64,000 nucleotides of DNA from Clostridia bacterium (GCA_017626495.1 JAGAIP010000003.1:434001-498000), one strand, 5' to 3'; shown: positions 42,862 to 53,051, counted from the first letter of the stretch. A program made the numbers and translations. The notes: generated by a model not told the origin, from the letters alone.

Positions 42862-43260
42862 TTATTCCACCCAGATGGATACGTTCGCATCGCCCGATTC
42901 GACTTCGACGATCTTACCCATGACGCCCATACTGACCATGGCTACGATCTGTTTGAAATCGATCCCTTTGAGCGCGTTTCCTTTTCCGTTCGTCATCATA
43001 TCCATCAGCGAATCGTTTTCCGCAAGCATGGTGAGAATGGCGACGGGAAGGTTGACTCTGACTTTATCCCCTTCCGCAGTATCTACGATGACGCGCAGGA
43101 GCATTTTGCTCGTGTCCATTCCCTCGGGATCGACGAGTTTCGTTTCCGGTTCTTCGCCGAGCAGTTCCCCCACCGTAATTCTGAGCGCATGCGCCAGAGG
43201 TTTCAACAGCGTGATATCGGGATACGCCTCGTCTCGTTCCCATTTGGAAACGGCGAACCG
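42862..43260 (-). pseudogene. 5'-truncated XRE regulator with C-terminal effector domain
   Basis: The minus-strand frame starts in mid-domain: RFAVSKWERDEAYPDITLLK is the second half of an XRE helix-turn-helix, preceded by an in-frame stop (the TAA of the NUDIX gene). The first ~30 residues including helix 2 are missing. The rest (LLRVIVDTAEGDKVRVNLPV onward) is a C-terminal domain found in other XRE proteins. An internal TTG could start a 114-residue remnant, but no ribosome binding site is seen. Confidence 0.7.
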
Positions 43261-43263
43261 AAT

Positions 43264-43737
43264 TTACTCTATCGAAAGCCATGCAAACAGCGATTCCTCA
43301 TAGGTAAACGGCATACACTCTCCCTTTGCGTTCATTTGGCGCAGTTCGCCCTCCGACGCATACTTCCAACCGATCGTTTCCCCGTCGCGAAGGGTAATAT
43401 CGGTACCCGAATAGAAGGTCACGAACACCGTAACGATCTGATCGCCTTGACAGAAACGGAGAAAGGGAACAAGTCCCTCTACTCTGACGCCGAGCTCTTC
43501 CATGGCTTCGCGGCGCGCGGCGTCCTCGGCGGTCTCCCCTGCCAGGACGGAACCGCCCGTCGTCTCCCAAAGAAGGGGATGGTGCTTGCCCTCCGCCCTC
43601 TGCGAGAGGAGAAATTTCCCCTCTCCGTTTCTCATCCACAGATGCACGACCGCATGATAGCGCCCGTTCGGCACTTCTCCCTTGTTGCACCGTCCGATTA
43701 CCGTTCCGTTTTTATCGAGTATATCCCATATCTCCAT
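43264..43737 (-). CDS. NUDIX hydrolase (Idi/YfcD-like)
   Basis: A 157-residue NUDIX protein. The NUDIX box is present: GGSVLAGETAEDAARREAME followed by ELG. The N-terminal MEIWDILDKNGTVIGRCNKG resembles isopentenyl-diphosphate isomerase-like NUDIX proteins of the YfcD group, for which no firm substrate is known. The end looks complete, but the sequence just after its stop is a deletion junction. It overlaps the phosphoesterase gene by 26 bases. Confidence 0.85.
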   Translation of the reverse strand: MEIWDILDKNGTVIGRCNKGEVPNGRYHAVVHLWMRNGEGKFLLSQRAEGKHHPLLWETTGGSVLAGETAEDAARREAMEELGVRVEGLVPFLRFCQGDQIVTVFVTFYSGTDITLRDGETIGWKYASEGELRQMNAKGECMPFTYEESLFAWLSIE

Positions 43738-44452
43738 CTTCTTTCTCCAAGCGTACCAAGATTAGTTCGGGGGGATTTCCCCATCTCGGCAAACGGTTTT
43801 GCACGAGCCCCCTTCCGACGATCATATTCGTTTTGCCCAGGGAGTACAATCCGCCGGCATACTTCGGGAATATCCCCTGACCGGGTGCATACACGCCGTT
43901 GATTTTTCCGAATCTGAGCTGTCCGCCGTGCGTATGTCCGCAGACGACGAGGTCGAATCCGCTTTCCCGATAGTATGCATGAAAATCAGGTCGGTGCGAT
44001 ATGAGAACGGAAAACAGAGAATCGTCTATCTCCCGTAAGGACTGCTTTTCATTCTCCCAAGTCGCTTTCCCCGCCGCAATATCGTCGATTCCGCAAAGGA
44101 GAATGCCGTTTTGCAAGTACCGATCGCCGTGAAGCACTTTGACTCCGCACTCCATACAAGCGCGCTCCAACCTGCCCGCAACTTTCCCCGAAAACTCGTG
44201 ATTGCCCATGACGGCGTAGCAGGGGAACGCTTTACCGAACTGTGCGTAAGTCTTTTCGGCGACGACGGCGGCCTTGCCCTCGTCGCCCATATCGCCTGCA
44301 AACACGACGAAATCGGGAGACAGTTTCCTCGTCATAACGAGAAGTTCTTCCCCGTACTCGGTCGCATGCAGATCGGAAAGCATGATAAATGAAGTACTCT
44401 TCTTGATTTTTTTGCTATTGAGCGTATATTCCCTCAGGACAGGTAATTTCAT
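43712..44452 (-). CDS. Calcineurin-like metallophosphoesterase
   Basis: A 246-residue protein of the YkuE-like group. Metal motifs: MLSDLHATEYG (D-x-H), FAGDMGDEG (GD), VMGNHEFSG (GNHE) and CGHTHGGQLRFG (GHTHGGQ). Substrate unknown; some relatives act on phospholipid head groups. Start is ambiguous: the ATG at 44452 begins at the expected transcription start (leaderless), while a GTG at 44467 has GGAG 7 bases upstream but overlaps the promoter -10 region. No N-terminal membrane anchor. Confidence 0.85.
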   Translation of the reverse strand: MKLPVLREYTLNSKKIKKSTSFIMLSDLHATEYGEELLVMTRKLSPDFVVFAGDMGDEGKAAVVAEKTYAQFGKAFPCYAVMGNHEFSGKVAGRLERACMECGVKVLHGDRYLQNGILLCGIDDIAAGKATWENEKQSLREIDDSLFSVLISHRPDFHAYYRESGFDLVVCGHTHGGQLRFGKINGVYAPGQGIFPKYAGGLYSLGKTNMIVGRGLVQNRLPRWGNPPELILVRLEKEDGDMGYTR

Positions 44453-44458
44453 AGAATG

Positions 44459-44487
44459 ATTATACACGTTTTTTCTCCTTTTGACAA
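44459..44487 (-). promoter_or_regulatory. Promoter overlapping the phosphoesterase start
   Basis: Minus-strand TTGTCA (44487-44482), 17-bp spacer, TATAAT (44464-44459); the ATG begins 7 bases after the -10. Confidence 0.6.
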
Positions 44488-44565
44488 GCGTCCTCTTTTT
44501 TGAAATTATAAGTTTTACTTATTTTATGTATAAAAGATCGTTATTTATGACTATAACAAAATTCG

Positions 44566-44594
44566 TTGACAAAACTTTTTTCTATCAATATAAT
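44566..44594 (+). promoter_or_regulatory. Promoter of gdhA
   Basis: TTGACA (44566-44571), 17-bp spacer, TATAAT (44589-44594); both hexamers are consensus. Confidence 0.85.
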
Positions 44595-44632
44595 GAATAG
44601 CGCAGAATGAGTTGAATCATTCACAGACGTAG

Positions 44633-45985
<1,353 letters not shown>

Positions 45986-45999
45986 TCTGAAAACAAGCT

Positions 46000-46033
46000 A
46001 TTCCTCACATGGTTTCATGTGAGGAATTTTTTT
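46000..46033 (+). terminator. Terminator of gdhA
   Basis: A 12-bp perfect stem (46000-46011 with 46016-46027), loop GTTT, then seven Ts. Confidence 0.92.
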
Positions 46034-46054
46034 ATAAAAATTTTGAAAAAACAC

Positions 46055-46102
46055 TTGACTGTACCATCTGTACCTGCTATAATAATGGTACAAATGGTAC
46101 AG
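46055..46102 (+). promoter_or_regulatory. Promoter and twin operators of the GntR-ABC operon
   Basis: TTGACT (46055-46060), 17-bp spacer, TATAAT (46078-46083). A 16-base element GGTACARATGGTACAG occurs twice: reversed at 46074-46059, filling the spacer, and forward at 46087-46102, over the start site; the copies match at 15 of 16 bases. Confidence 0.8.
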
Positions 46103-46117
46103 AAAGAGGTGCAAACC

Positions 46118-46459
46118 ATGAATTTTACTTCAAACGGAGAGCCTCTGTTCGAACAGATCGTCAACAAAATACGCGGATACATCGACGCAGGCGTGTATGC
46201 GCCCGACGAGAAACTTCCCTCCGTACGGGAATTTGCAGCTTCGATGAGCGTCAACCCGAAAACGGTCGTACGGGCGTATGAGATTCTCGAACAGGAAGGC
46301 GTGCTCTACTCCCTTCAAAAAAAGGGATATTACGTTTCCCCTAAGCAAAACCGTCCGAATAAACTGGCGGAATTCAAGAAGATGTTGGAACATTTCTCCA
46401 AACAATTAACCAAGGAAGAAATGCTCCGCGCAATCGAAGATATGGAGGCAGACACATGA
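46118..46459 (+). CDS. GntR-family (YtrA-type) repressor
   Basis: A 113-residue regulator: winged helix at about 1-75 (GEPLFEQIVNKIRGYIDAGV and LPSVREFAASMSVNPKTVVR) and only a short C-terminal tail, the YtrA subfamily pattern. YtrA-type genes normally lead ABC-exporter operons and repress them until cell-wall stress. Start 46118 is chosen because GAGG precedes it and the promoter -10 lies upstream of it. Overlaps the ATPase gene by 4 bases. Confidence 0.9.
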   Translation: MNFTSNGEPLFEQIVNKIRGYIDAGVYAPDEKLPSVREFAASMSVNPKTVVRAYEILEQEGVLYSLQKKGYYVSPKQNRPNKLAEFKKMLEHFSKQLTKEEMLRAIEDMEADT

Positions 46460-47334
46460 TTGAAATCAAACATCTGAAAAAATATTACGATAAAACGCTT
46501 GCCTTGACGATCGATTCCCTCGCAATCGAAAATAATCACGTCCTGGGGCTGGTCGGAACGAACGGCTCGGGCAAATCCACCCTGCTCCGACTCATCGCAG
46601 GCGTCCTTACGCAGGAAGAAGGCGAAATTGCGCTGGACGGAATCTCCGTAAAAGACCACCCGGAATGTAAAAAAGACCTTCTCTACATCAGCGACGATCC
46701 CATCGACCATGTGAATACGAGCATTGACTCCCTGTTTTTGTTCTATTCCGTCTTTTACGGCATGACGAGGGAGAAATTGAACGCTTATCTCGATTATTTC
46801 TCCATTCCCCACAGCGGAAACCTGTCCAAATTTTCCAAGGGAATGAGGAGAAGAACGTATCTCGCCATCGCACTTGCGGTAGAGCCGAAGATCCTGTTGC
46901 TCGACGAGGCGTTCGACGGGCTCGATCCCACGGGAAAGAAAGCGTTCATTCTCGCGTTAAGCGAACTCATCGAACGGAACGATATGACGGTCATCGTGGC
47001 GAGCCACTCCATCAGAGAACTTGAAAACTTATGCGACAGTTACCTGATGCTCCAAGAGGGTAAGGTGATCACCTACGCGCCCGAGGGGCTCAACGGCGAG
47101 GATTTCACCAAAATCGGCGTCGCGTTCAAGGATTCGTTTGACTTTACGAAATTAAGTTCTCCGAAAGCGATTCTCGTCTCTCATATCGACAAAATCGGCA
47201 CGCTCTTCTTTGAGGGAACGAAAGAAGAGGCGGAAGCGTACCTCGCCCCCTTCGCTCCCGCCGTCACGGAATTTACCCCCCTCTCGGCAGAAGAATACTT
47301 CATCTTAAAGACGGAGGAACACAAACATGATTAA
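46456..47334 (+). CDS. ABC transporter ATP-binding protein
   Basis: A 292-residue ATPase. Walker A GTNGSGKSTLL, signature region LSKFSKGMRRRTYLAIAL, Walker B ILLLDEAFDGLDPTG and the switch His in VASHS are visible. Pairs with the permease downstream, which it overlaps by 8 bases. Part of a YtrA-type operon. Confidence 0.95.
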   Translation: MIEIKHLKKYYDKTLALTIDSLAIENNHVLGLVGTNGSGKSTLLRLIAGVLTQEEGEIALDGISVKDHPECKKDLLYISDDPIDHVNTSIDSLFLFYSVFYGMTREKLNAYLDYFSIPHSGNLSKFSKGMRRRTYLAIALAVEPKILLLDEAFDGLDPTGKKAFILALSELIERNDMTVIVASHSIRELENLCDSYLMLQEGKVITYAPEGLNGEDFTKIGVAFKDSFDFTKLSSPKAILVSHIDKIGTLFFEGTKEEAEAYLAPFAPAVTEFTPLSAEEYFILKTEEHKHD

Positions 47335-48472
47335 GAACTATCTCGTTTATCTCTGGAAAAAGACGTATAAATTCGTCATCGTCGCGTTTTTCGTCTTTCT
47401 TCTGCTCTATCCCGTATCCCTGCTTGCAAACGGAACGCCCGAACTGATCAGATATTATACCATATTATGTATCGACGGCGTCTATGAAACGGTTCCGACC
47501 GAATATTTTTACGTTTCCCACTACGACACGCTTTTATCCAGGCTGACGATCCTCGCAATGGCGTCGTGTTATCTCCTGCCCATCATCGTTCAGGCGACCT
47601 TCCAGAGCAAAAAACGCTGCGACACGCTCCTGGCTCTTCCCATCCGAAAAAAGACGCAGATTCTGCTCACGTCCGCCTATGCGTTCGTCACGTTCCTGAT
47701 CCTGTTCTGGATCACCGCCCTCTTAGGACTTGGGGCGTCTGTCATCGTGCAACAGCATTACGACGTCCCCAACTTCTTCCTGTACCTGCTCGTCATGACG
47801 GTTTTCTCCGCAGGAACGTTCGGAATTACGACGCTGTTCGCCTCGCTCATGAACAACGTCGTGGACAGCATCCTCATGGTTATCCTGTCCATGGCAATCG
47901 CCCCCTTGTTCTATCTTATGATCGACGACATGCCGACTACGTTCGACTGCTCGGATATGCTCCTGTTCACCTGCCCCATCTATGCGGCGGATCGGGTTAC
48001 CTGCTATTTTCAGGAACAAGTCGCTTACTATTCGGAAGGTTTGCTCGACCTTATCGCGTCGACGCCGCCCGAGTTCGCGCGTCCCGAATATATCTACAAT
48101 TCCTTCTTCTACTACACCTTCGGTGCAAAGGAGATCGGCGGAATGTTTACCCTGCTCGGAATGGGAATCGTCTCTTACGGCGCAAGTTATTTCCTTTGGA
48201 AAGGACTGCGCGCGGAGGCAATGCAAACTCCGTCTGCGAAGTGGTACACCTATCCCCTTACGCTCTCCGTATTTTTCATTCCGGCATTCTTCCTGTGCCG
48301 TTTTATTCCGAATTTTGAGACCGAAAATCTTCTCATTCAGGCAATCTTCATCGTAACCTATTTCATCGCGACGTTTATCTTCCAAAGAAAAATCAAATTC
48401 AACAAAACGAATCTGATCGCCTTCGGTGCGACCTATCTCGCGTCGACCATCCCGGCATTTTTCTTAGGATGA
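47327..48472 (+). CDS. ABC-2-type permease
   Basis: A 381-residue membrane protein with about eight predicted helices and a large extracytoplasmic loop (around residues 200-250). It resembles the membrane subunits of YtrA-controlled ABC exporters. No named substrate; the family is linked to cell-wall antibiotic or peptide stress. Ends at a clear terminator. Confidence 0.85.
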   Translation: MIKNYLVYLWKKTYKFVIVAFFVFLLLYPVSLLANGTPELIRYYTILCIDGVYETVPTEYFYVSHYDTLLSRLTILAMASCYLLPIIVQATFQSKKRCDTLLALPIRKKTQILLTSAYAFVTFLILFWITALLGLGASVIVQQHYDVPNFFLYLLVMTVFSAGTFGITTLFASLMNNVVDSILMVILSMAIAPLFYLMIDDMPTTFDCSDMLLFTCPIYAADRVTCYFQEQVAYYSEGLLDLIASTPPEFARPEYIYNSFFYYTFGAKEIGGMFTLLGMGIVSYGASYFLWKGLRAEAMQTPSAKWYTYPLTLSVFFIPAFFLCRFIPNFETENLLIQAIFIVTYFIATFIFQRKIKFNKTNLIAFGATYLASTIPAFFLG

Positions 48473-48490
48473 ATCGTCCCCCAAACATAG

Positions 48491-48519
48491 AAAAAGAGCA
48501 TATCAAATATGCTCTTTTT
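48491..48519 (+). terminator. Terminator of the GntR-ABC operon
   Basis: A 13-bp stem AAAAAGAGCATAT/ATATGCTCTTTTT with a 3-base loop; symmetrical, so possibly bidirectional. Confidence 0.88.
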
Positions 48520-48719
48520 CTTCGTTATAGAGTTTGTGATACTTTCTCATAAGTTCGTCATCGATTTCAATGTGTTGCAAAAAACCGGTATATTCCGTGA
48601 TACAGATTAAATCTTCTTCTTTCATACTGTCAGTATGCGTATTGCAACGAATTTTATGAAACGCGCATAAAAAAAAGCAGTCGGGCAATCATATGGTTGA
48701 TGAATAAAAGGAGAACGCT

Positions 48720-49997
48720 ATGAATCCATTCAACGAACCGCACGTCAATCTGAGTTCTTGTACGGAACCGTTCAAGAACGCACCGCCCAAACCCTACAAA
48801 AAAGAAGAAGTCGATCCATATACCAAGACGCGAATCATTCTCATGAACGGAACGGAGTTCGAGGCGAACTGGTTTTCCCATCAGCTAGCCAGACACACGG
48901 ACGACAACGAACTGCGCAGAGAACTCGCACTCTGCCGCTATATTGAAAAACAGCAACAGCTCAAAATCTCTCTGTTGAAACCTGCGAACGAATCGATCCT
49001 CGAACATACCATCTCGTATGAACAGCTCGCCGTCGATCTCACCGCAGAACTTGCGAAGCGGGAAACGAACGCAAACGTAAAAGAAGCGCTTGATTTCGCT
49101 CTGTTGGAAGATTTCGACCACCTGTACCGCTATGCGAATCTGCTCGAAATGGAACAGGGCATTCGCGCAGAACGGTTGGTCGGAAATCTGACGGAGATTA
49201 CGCCGGGACGCCCTACCGCAGCGCATCATCGTCCGCCAAAGAACAACGTTCGCTTCCCCGTTACGGCGGAGGACGATAAACACACCAAACTTCACACCTT
49301 GATCATCACCGCCGCCGAACAGCAGACGATGAACTACTACATGAACGTGACAAATCTCTATAAGAGCGACCTCGGCAGAAGCCTGTATCGGGAGATCGCG
49401 CTCGTCGAGGAAGAACACGTTACGCAGTATGAAAGTCTGATCGATCCGAACGCAACGTGGCTTGAAATGATGCTTTGGCATGAATACTGCGAATGCTATC
49501 TCTACTGGTCTTGTTATGAGACGGAAACGGACGAGAACATCAAACTGCTATGGGAAGAATATCTGTCGTTTGAGATTGCGCACTTGCACAAAGCCAAGGA
49601 GCTTTTGCAAAAGTACGAGGGAAAATCCTACGAATCGGTCATCGGAGACGGAACGTTCCCCGACGCACTGTCCCTTCATTCCAATATTGACTACGTTCGG
49701 AACGTCCTTGCTCGGACGGTACAGTACACGACCTGCAAAGAATGTGCCGTTCCGCTTTCCGATCTGCCGAAAGATACGGATTTTCTAGCTTATCAAAAGA
49801 AAACGTGCGGAAACGGTAAGGAACTCCCCTCGCACATGGTAATCGCCAACAAAATCGGAGCAGACGGAGAGGACTACCGCTTTGAGACGGATGAAAACCC
49901 CGTCCCCCCTCTGCGCGACAGAGGCATGGATAATTTAGAGGTCGGAAGAGAACCCGGAGCCTGCAAAGAAGGAAAATTCCCGCCCTGTCAGGCATAA
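48720..49997 (+). CDS. Ferritin-like multi-helix protein, unknown
   Basis: A 425-residue protein, mostly alpha-helical, that looks like ferritin-like (di-iron) helices in more than one set. Candidate ligands: E95, E101 and D131-x2-H134 in the first half; E200, the EEEH at 230-233, E255 and E285-x2-H288 in the second. The C-terminal 90 residues are loop-rich with a CKEC pair near 341. Not a standard rubrerythrin or ferritin (about 140-200 residues each), and no rubredoxin domain is seen. AAGGAG precedes the ATG. Stand-alone gene. A role in oxidative or metal stress is inference only. Confidence 0.6.
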   Translation: MNPFNEPHVNLSSCTEPFKNAPPKPYKKEEVDPYTKTRIILMNGTEFEANWFSHQLARHTDDNELRRELALCRYIEKQQQLKISLLKPANESILEHTISYEQLAVDLTAELAKRETNANVKEALDFALLEDFDHLYRYANLLEMEQGIRAERLVGNLTEITPGRPTAAHHRPPKNNVRFPVTAEDDKHTKLHTLIITAAEQQTMNYYMNVTNLYKSDLGRSLYREIALVEEEHVTQYESLIDPNATWLEMMLWHEYCECYLYWSCYETETDENIKLLWEEYLSFEIAHLHKAKELLQKYEGKSYESVIGDGTFPDALSLHSNIDYVRNVLARTVQYTTCKECAVPLSDLPKDTDFLAYQKKTCGNGKELPSHMVIANKIGADGEDYRFETDENPVPPLRDRGMDNLEVGREPGACKEGKFPPCQA

Positions 49998-50002
49998 ACC
50001 AC

Positions 50003-50027
50003 GCCCGTCGACGATGCGTCGACGGGC
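50003..50027. terminator. Hairpin between convergent genes
   Basis: Perfect 10-bp stem GCCCGTCGAC/GTCGACGGGC, loop GATGC; the T-rich tail is weak. Confidence 0.55.
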
Positions 50028-50209
50028 GAACTTCTTAATGATTCTTTTGGTGTTTGCAGTCGAGATTTTTACCCCGTATTTCTCCGCGAAAACCCCGCTT
50101 ACTCCCCCTTTACCCGACACAATCAAACGATAGAAAACTCGCCTTTGAGAGGAATTAACGCGGTATTTTACCTCTCTTCGGAATGTTTTCTTAAACTGCG
50201 TCTTTTTTG

Positions 50210-50686
50210 TTACAGATCTCTCGTCAGAATATGTTTCACGCCATCGGACGGCTTTGCAAGCTCCGTCCTGAAAAATTCGGGATAAAATGTTTTCTTCGCG
50301 TCGAGATCGAGCCATTCGAGACGTTCCCTTGCTCCGCCCTCTTCAAAACTTTCGCAGACAGGTTCAAAGCCTTCGGGCACGTTCATGTAAAAATAAAAGG
50401 AAATTTCGTAGACGATCTTCCCCTCTTTTCCGGGCACGTCCGAGCGGAAAAAGTTCTCGTGGATAAATCCGAGCCTGTCGATTTTCATCCTTACGCCCGT
50501 TTCCTCGTACACCTCGCGAACGACGGCGTCTTCGGCGCTCTCCCCGAATCGAACCCGACCGCCGACCGAATAGTCGTAATCCGTTCTGTCGTTTCCGACC
50601 ATCAGGATTTTACCGTCCTTCATGATGATCGCCCCTACCCTGATATTCAAAATTCCCCCGTCTACGGGCAAAGTCAAATCCTGCAT
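50210..50686 (-). CDS. NUDIX hydrolase
   Basis: A 158-residue protein with the NUDIX box GGRVRFGESAEDAVVREVYE followed by ETG. AGGAGG lies before the ATG at 50686; the upstream part of the open frame is antisense to the next gene. It resembles the MutT/Ap4A-type housekeeping NUDIX proteins with a WLDLD-type motif; the substrate is not evident. Divergent from the amidase-fold gene. Confidence 0.85.
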   Translation of the reverse strand: MQDLTLPVDGGILNIRVGAIIMKDGKILMVGNDRTDYDYSVGGRVRFGESAEDAVVREVYEETGVRMKIDRLGFIHENFFRSDVPGKEGKIVYEISFYFYMNVPEGFEPVCESFEEGGARERLEWLDLDAKKTFYPEFFRTELAKPSDGVKHILTRDL

Positions 50687-50773
50687 ACCGTCCTCCTTTT
50701 TTACTTTATCATAAATCGGACTGATTTTCAACCCTCGCGCACACTTTTTTCGTCCGATTTCATACGATGGATT

Positions 50774-51277
50774 ATGACGCTTCAAGTTCTGTCCTATGAC
50801 CGCGAATCGGCGGTCGCTTACGCGAGAAAATGGGCATATGCGCGCAATCCGAAATACTACAATTTTGACCGACTGGGCGGCGATTGTACAAACTTCGCGT
50901 CGCAATGTATCTTTGCAGGCGCACCGCAGATGAACGGAACGCCCGTGTTCGGGTGGTATTACTGTTCTTTGAACGACCGAACTCCCGCATGGACGGGAGT
51001 ACAGTATCTCTATCAATTTCTCGTGGGAAACGAGGGAATCGGGCCGTTCGGAGAAGAGGTCGATCTCAACAAGCTCAAAGTAGGCGACGTCGTTCAGTTC
51101 GGCAGAATGACAAACGATTTTTACCACTCTCCCGTCGTAGTCGGATTCCGCCGAGGAGAAATTCTCGTCGCCACCCATTCGAACGACGCCTATAATCGCC
51201 CCTTATCGTCTTATACGTTTGAGAAGATAAGGGGAATCCACATTCTGGGCTATCGTGCGCCCGACGGCAATATGTAA
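50774..51277 (+). CDS. Amidase-domain (Amidase_6) protein
   Basis: A 167-residue protein of the putative amidase domain family PF12671, a papain/NlpC-like fold. The block YNFDRLGGDCTNFASQCI carries the catalytic Cys, and HSPVVVGF and ATHSNDAYNRPL hold the presumed His/Asn. Usually such domains are part of secreted sporulation or cell-wall proteins; here it stands alone with no signal peptide, so it may act in the cytoplasm or in the spore. The ribosome binding site is weak. Confidence 0.8.
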   Translation: MTLQVLSYDRESAVAYARKWAYARNPKYYNFDRLGGDCTNFASQCIFAGAPQMNGTPVFGWYYCSLNDRTPAWTGVQYLYQFLVGNEGIGPFGEEVDLNKLKVGDVVQFGRMTNDFYHSPVVVGFRRGEILVATHSNDAYNRPLSSYTFEKIRGIHILGYRAPDGNM

Positions 51278-51311
51278 CAGGCGCGCGAAAGCCATTCGCA
51301 CGCCCTTAAAC

Positions 51312-51884
51312 TCATTGATTGTGTTCGATCATATCCAAAAAATACCTGTGAACGGACAAATCTTCGTTTAATTCGGGATGAAACGAAGTGACGAGTTGAT
51401 TCTTCTGCCTCGCCGCAACGATTTTCCCCTCGCACGTCGCGAGGACTTCCGCGCCGCCGAATACCCTCTCGATATACGGAGCGCGAATAAACGTCATGGG
51501 AATCGTGCCGATTCCTTGAAATTCGCACGCACGATAGAAACTTCCGAGCTGTCTGCCGTAGGCGTTGCGCTTTACGACAATATCCATCGTCGCGAAATGC
51601 ACGCGTTGGTCGTTTTCAATCTGTTTGGCAAGCAAAATCATGCCGGCGCACGTTCCGAACACGGGGAGACCTCGCTCTATTCTTTCTTTCAGACCGTCGT
51701 ACAGATCGAGCTCGCGGAGCAGTTTCCCCTGCACGGTGCTCTCTCCGCCCGGAATCACAAGTCCGTCAAAGGTCTGCTCCAAATCGCTCTTTTGACGGAG
51801 CTCTACCGTAGACACGCCCAGTTTAGCGAGCATCTTTTCGTGTTCGATAAACGCCCCTTGCAGAGCGAGAACCGCGATTTTCAT
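51312..51884 (-). CDS. pdxT: Pyridoxal 5'-phosphate synthase glutaminase subunit
   Basis: A 190-residue class I glutaminase that supplies ammonia to PdxS. Catalytic Cys in [11 protein letters not shown] and the His/Glu pair in [19 protein letters not shown] is the family signature. The ATG overlaps the pdxS stop by one base (TAATG). Confidence 0.96.
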   Translation of the reverse strand: MKIAVLALQGAFIEHEKMLAKLGVSTVELRQKSDLEQTFDGLVIPGGESTVQGKLLRELDLYDGLKERIERGLPVFGTCAGMILLAKQIENDQRVHFATMDIVVKRNAYGRQLGSFYRACEFQGIGTIPMTFIRAPYIERVFGGAEVLATCEGKIVAARQKNQLVTSFHPELNEDLSVHRYFLDMIEHNQ

Positions 51885-52756
51885 TATTTGCCCCTTTCCG
51901 CCATCAAAAGCGCGATTTCCTGTTCGTTGATTCCGACCATCGCCTCGCCCAAATCTTCGGAGAGTTCCGCAAGCAACTCTGCGTCGCGATAGTTTGTTAC
52001 CGCCTTGACGATGGCAGCCGCCCTCTTTTCGGGATTGCCCGACTTAAAGATGCCCGAACCGACGAACACGCCCTCCGCGCCGAGTTGCATCATCAGCGCC
52101 GCGTCCGCAGGCGTCGCCACGCCGCCTGCGGCAAAATTGACGACGGGAAGTTTCTTGTTCTCGTGAACGTATTGTACGAGTTCGTACGGTACTTGAAGCT
52201 GTTTCGCCGCGTCAAACAGCTCGTCCTCAGACATGGAACCGATACGACGAATCTCCGCTTGCATCATTCTCATGTGTCTGACTGCCTGAACGACGTCGCC
52301 CGTTCCGGGCTCTCCCTTGGTACGGATCATCGACGCGCCCTCGTTGATGCGGCGAAGCGCCTCGCCCAAATCTTTCGCTCCGCAGACGAACGGAACGTCA
52401 AACTTCGTCTTGTCGATGTGATACTTATCGTCCGCAGGGGAAAGCACCTCCGATTCGTCGATGTAGTCGATCTCGATTGCCTGCAAAATTTGCGCCTCCG
52501 CAAAGTGACCGATACGGCACTTTGCCATGACGGGAATGGAGACTGCCTGCTGAATCCCCTTAATCATCTTCGGGTCGCTCATACGGGAAACGCCCCCTGC
52601 GGCTCGAATATCCGCGGGAATGCGTTCCAACGCCATAACGGCGCACGCACCTGCCGCCTCGGCGATTTTTGCCTGTTCGGGCGTGGTAACATCCATAATG
52701 ACGCCGCCCTTCAACATCTGAGCAAGATTTTTGTTCAATTCATATCTGTTAGACAT
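51884..52756 (-). CDS. pdxS: Pyridoxal 5'-phosphate synthase lyase subunit
   Basis: A 290-residue TIM-barrel enzyme that builds PLP from ribose 5-phosphate, glyceraldehyde 3-phosphate and ammonia. The Lys residues that carry intermediates lie in [11 protein letters not shown] and in the region of [16 protein letters not shown]. Start at MSNRYELNK is set by GGAG upstream. A TATACT lies upstream, but a matching -35 is poor (the nearest TTGACT is 23 bp away). Confidence 0.96.
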   Translation of the reverse strand: MSNRYELNKNLAQMLKGGVIMDVTTPEQAKIAEAAGACAVMALERIPADIRAAGGVSRMSDPKMIKGIQQAVSIPVMAKCRIGHFAEAQILQAIEIDYIDESEVLSPADDKYHIDKTKFDVPFVCGAKDLGEALRRINEGASMIRTKGEPGTGDVVQAVRHMRMMQAEIRRIGSMSEDELFDAAKQLQVPYELVQYVHENKKLPVVNFAAGGVATPADAALMMQLGAEGVFVGSGIFKSGNPEKRAAAIVKAVTNYRDAELLAELSEDLGEAMVGINEQEIALLMAERGK

Positions 52757-52991
52757 AAAACGATTCTCCTTTCTTTTTTGAAGATAGTATACACCTTTTT
52801 TCACATAAGAAAATAGTCAATACCGTATCGTTTTCTATTGCCAGATGAGGTGACGATTTTCGAGCCTTGTTCCAAAAAGAAACCGCTTCCTCTGAACCGC
52901 TCCTTTACGCCTCATCGATACGAATCGGATACGACCCTTTCCAAACAATCTGTTCAAAACGCCTTTCGTCTTTAACGCAACTGCGCGTTGC

Positions 52992-53030
52992 TTGTTTTTT
53001 CGAGAGACCTATGCTATACTGTCCGTATAG
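52992..53030 (+). promoter_or_regulatory. Promoter and inverted repeat of the zinc-ribbon XRE gene
   Basis: TTGTTT (52992-52997), 17-bp spacer, extended TATACT (53015-53020). CTATAC (53014-53019) and GTATAG (53025-53030) form a palindrome over the -10, a candidate operator. Confidence 0.55.
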
Positions 53031-53051
53031 AACATCATACGAGGTATTTCT

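Noticed and set aside
48503-48625. A 40-codon minus-strand frame (MKEEDLICITEYTGF...) between the ABC operon and the ferritin-like gene
   Set aside because: No ribosome binding site and its end is coded by the terminator hairpin of the ABC operon; composition alone does not support a gene.
49935-50315. Minus-strand frame across the gap between the ferritin-like gene and a NUDIX gene
   Set aside because: It overlaps the ends of both real genes and a terminator hairpin, is very basic, and has no start signal.
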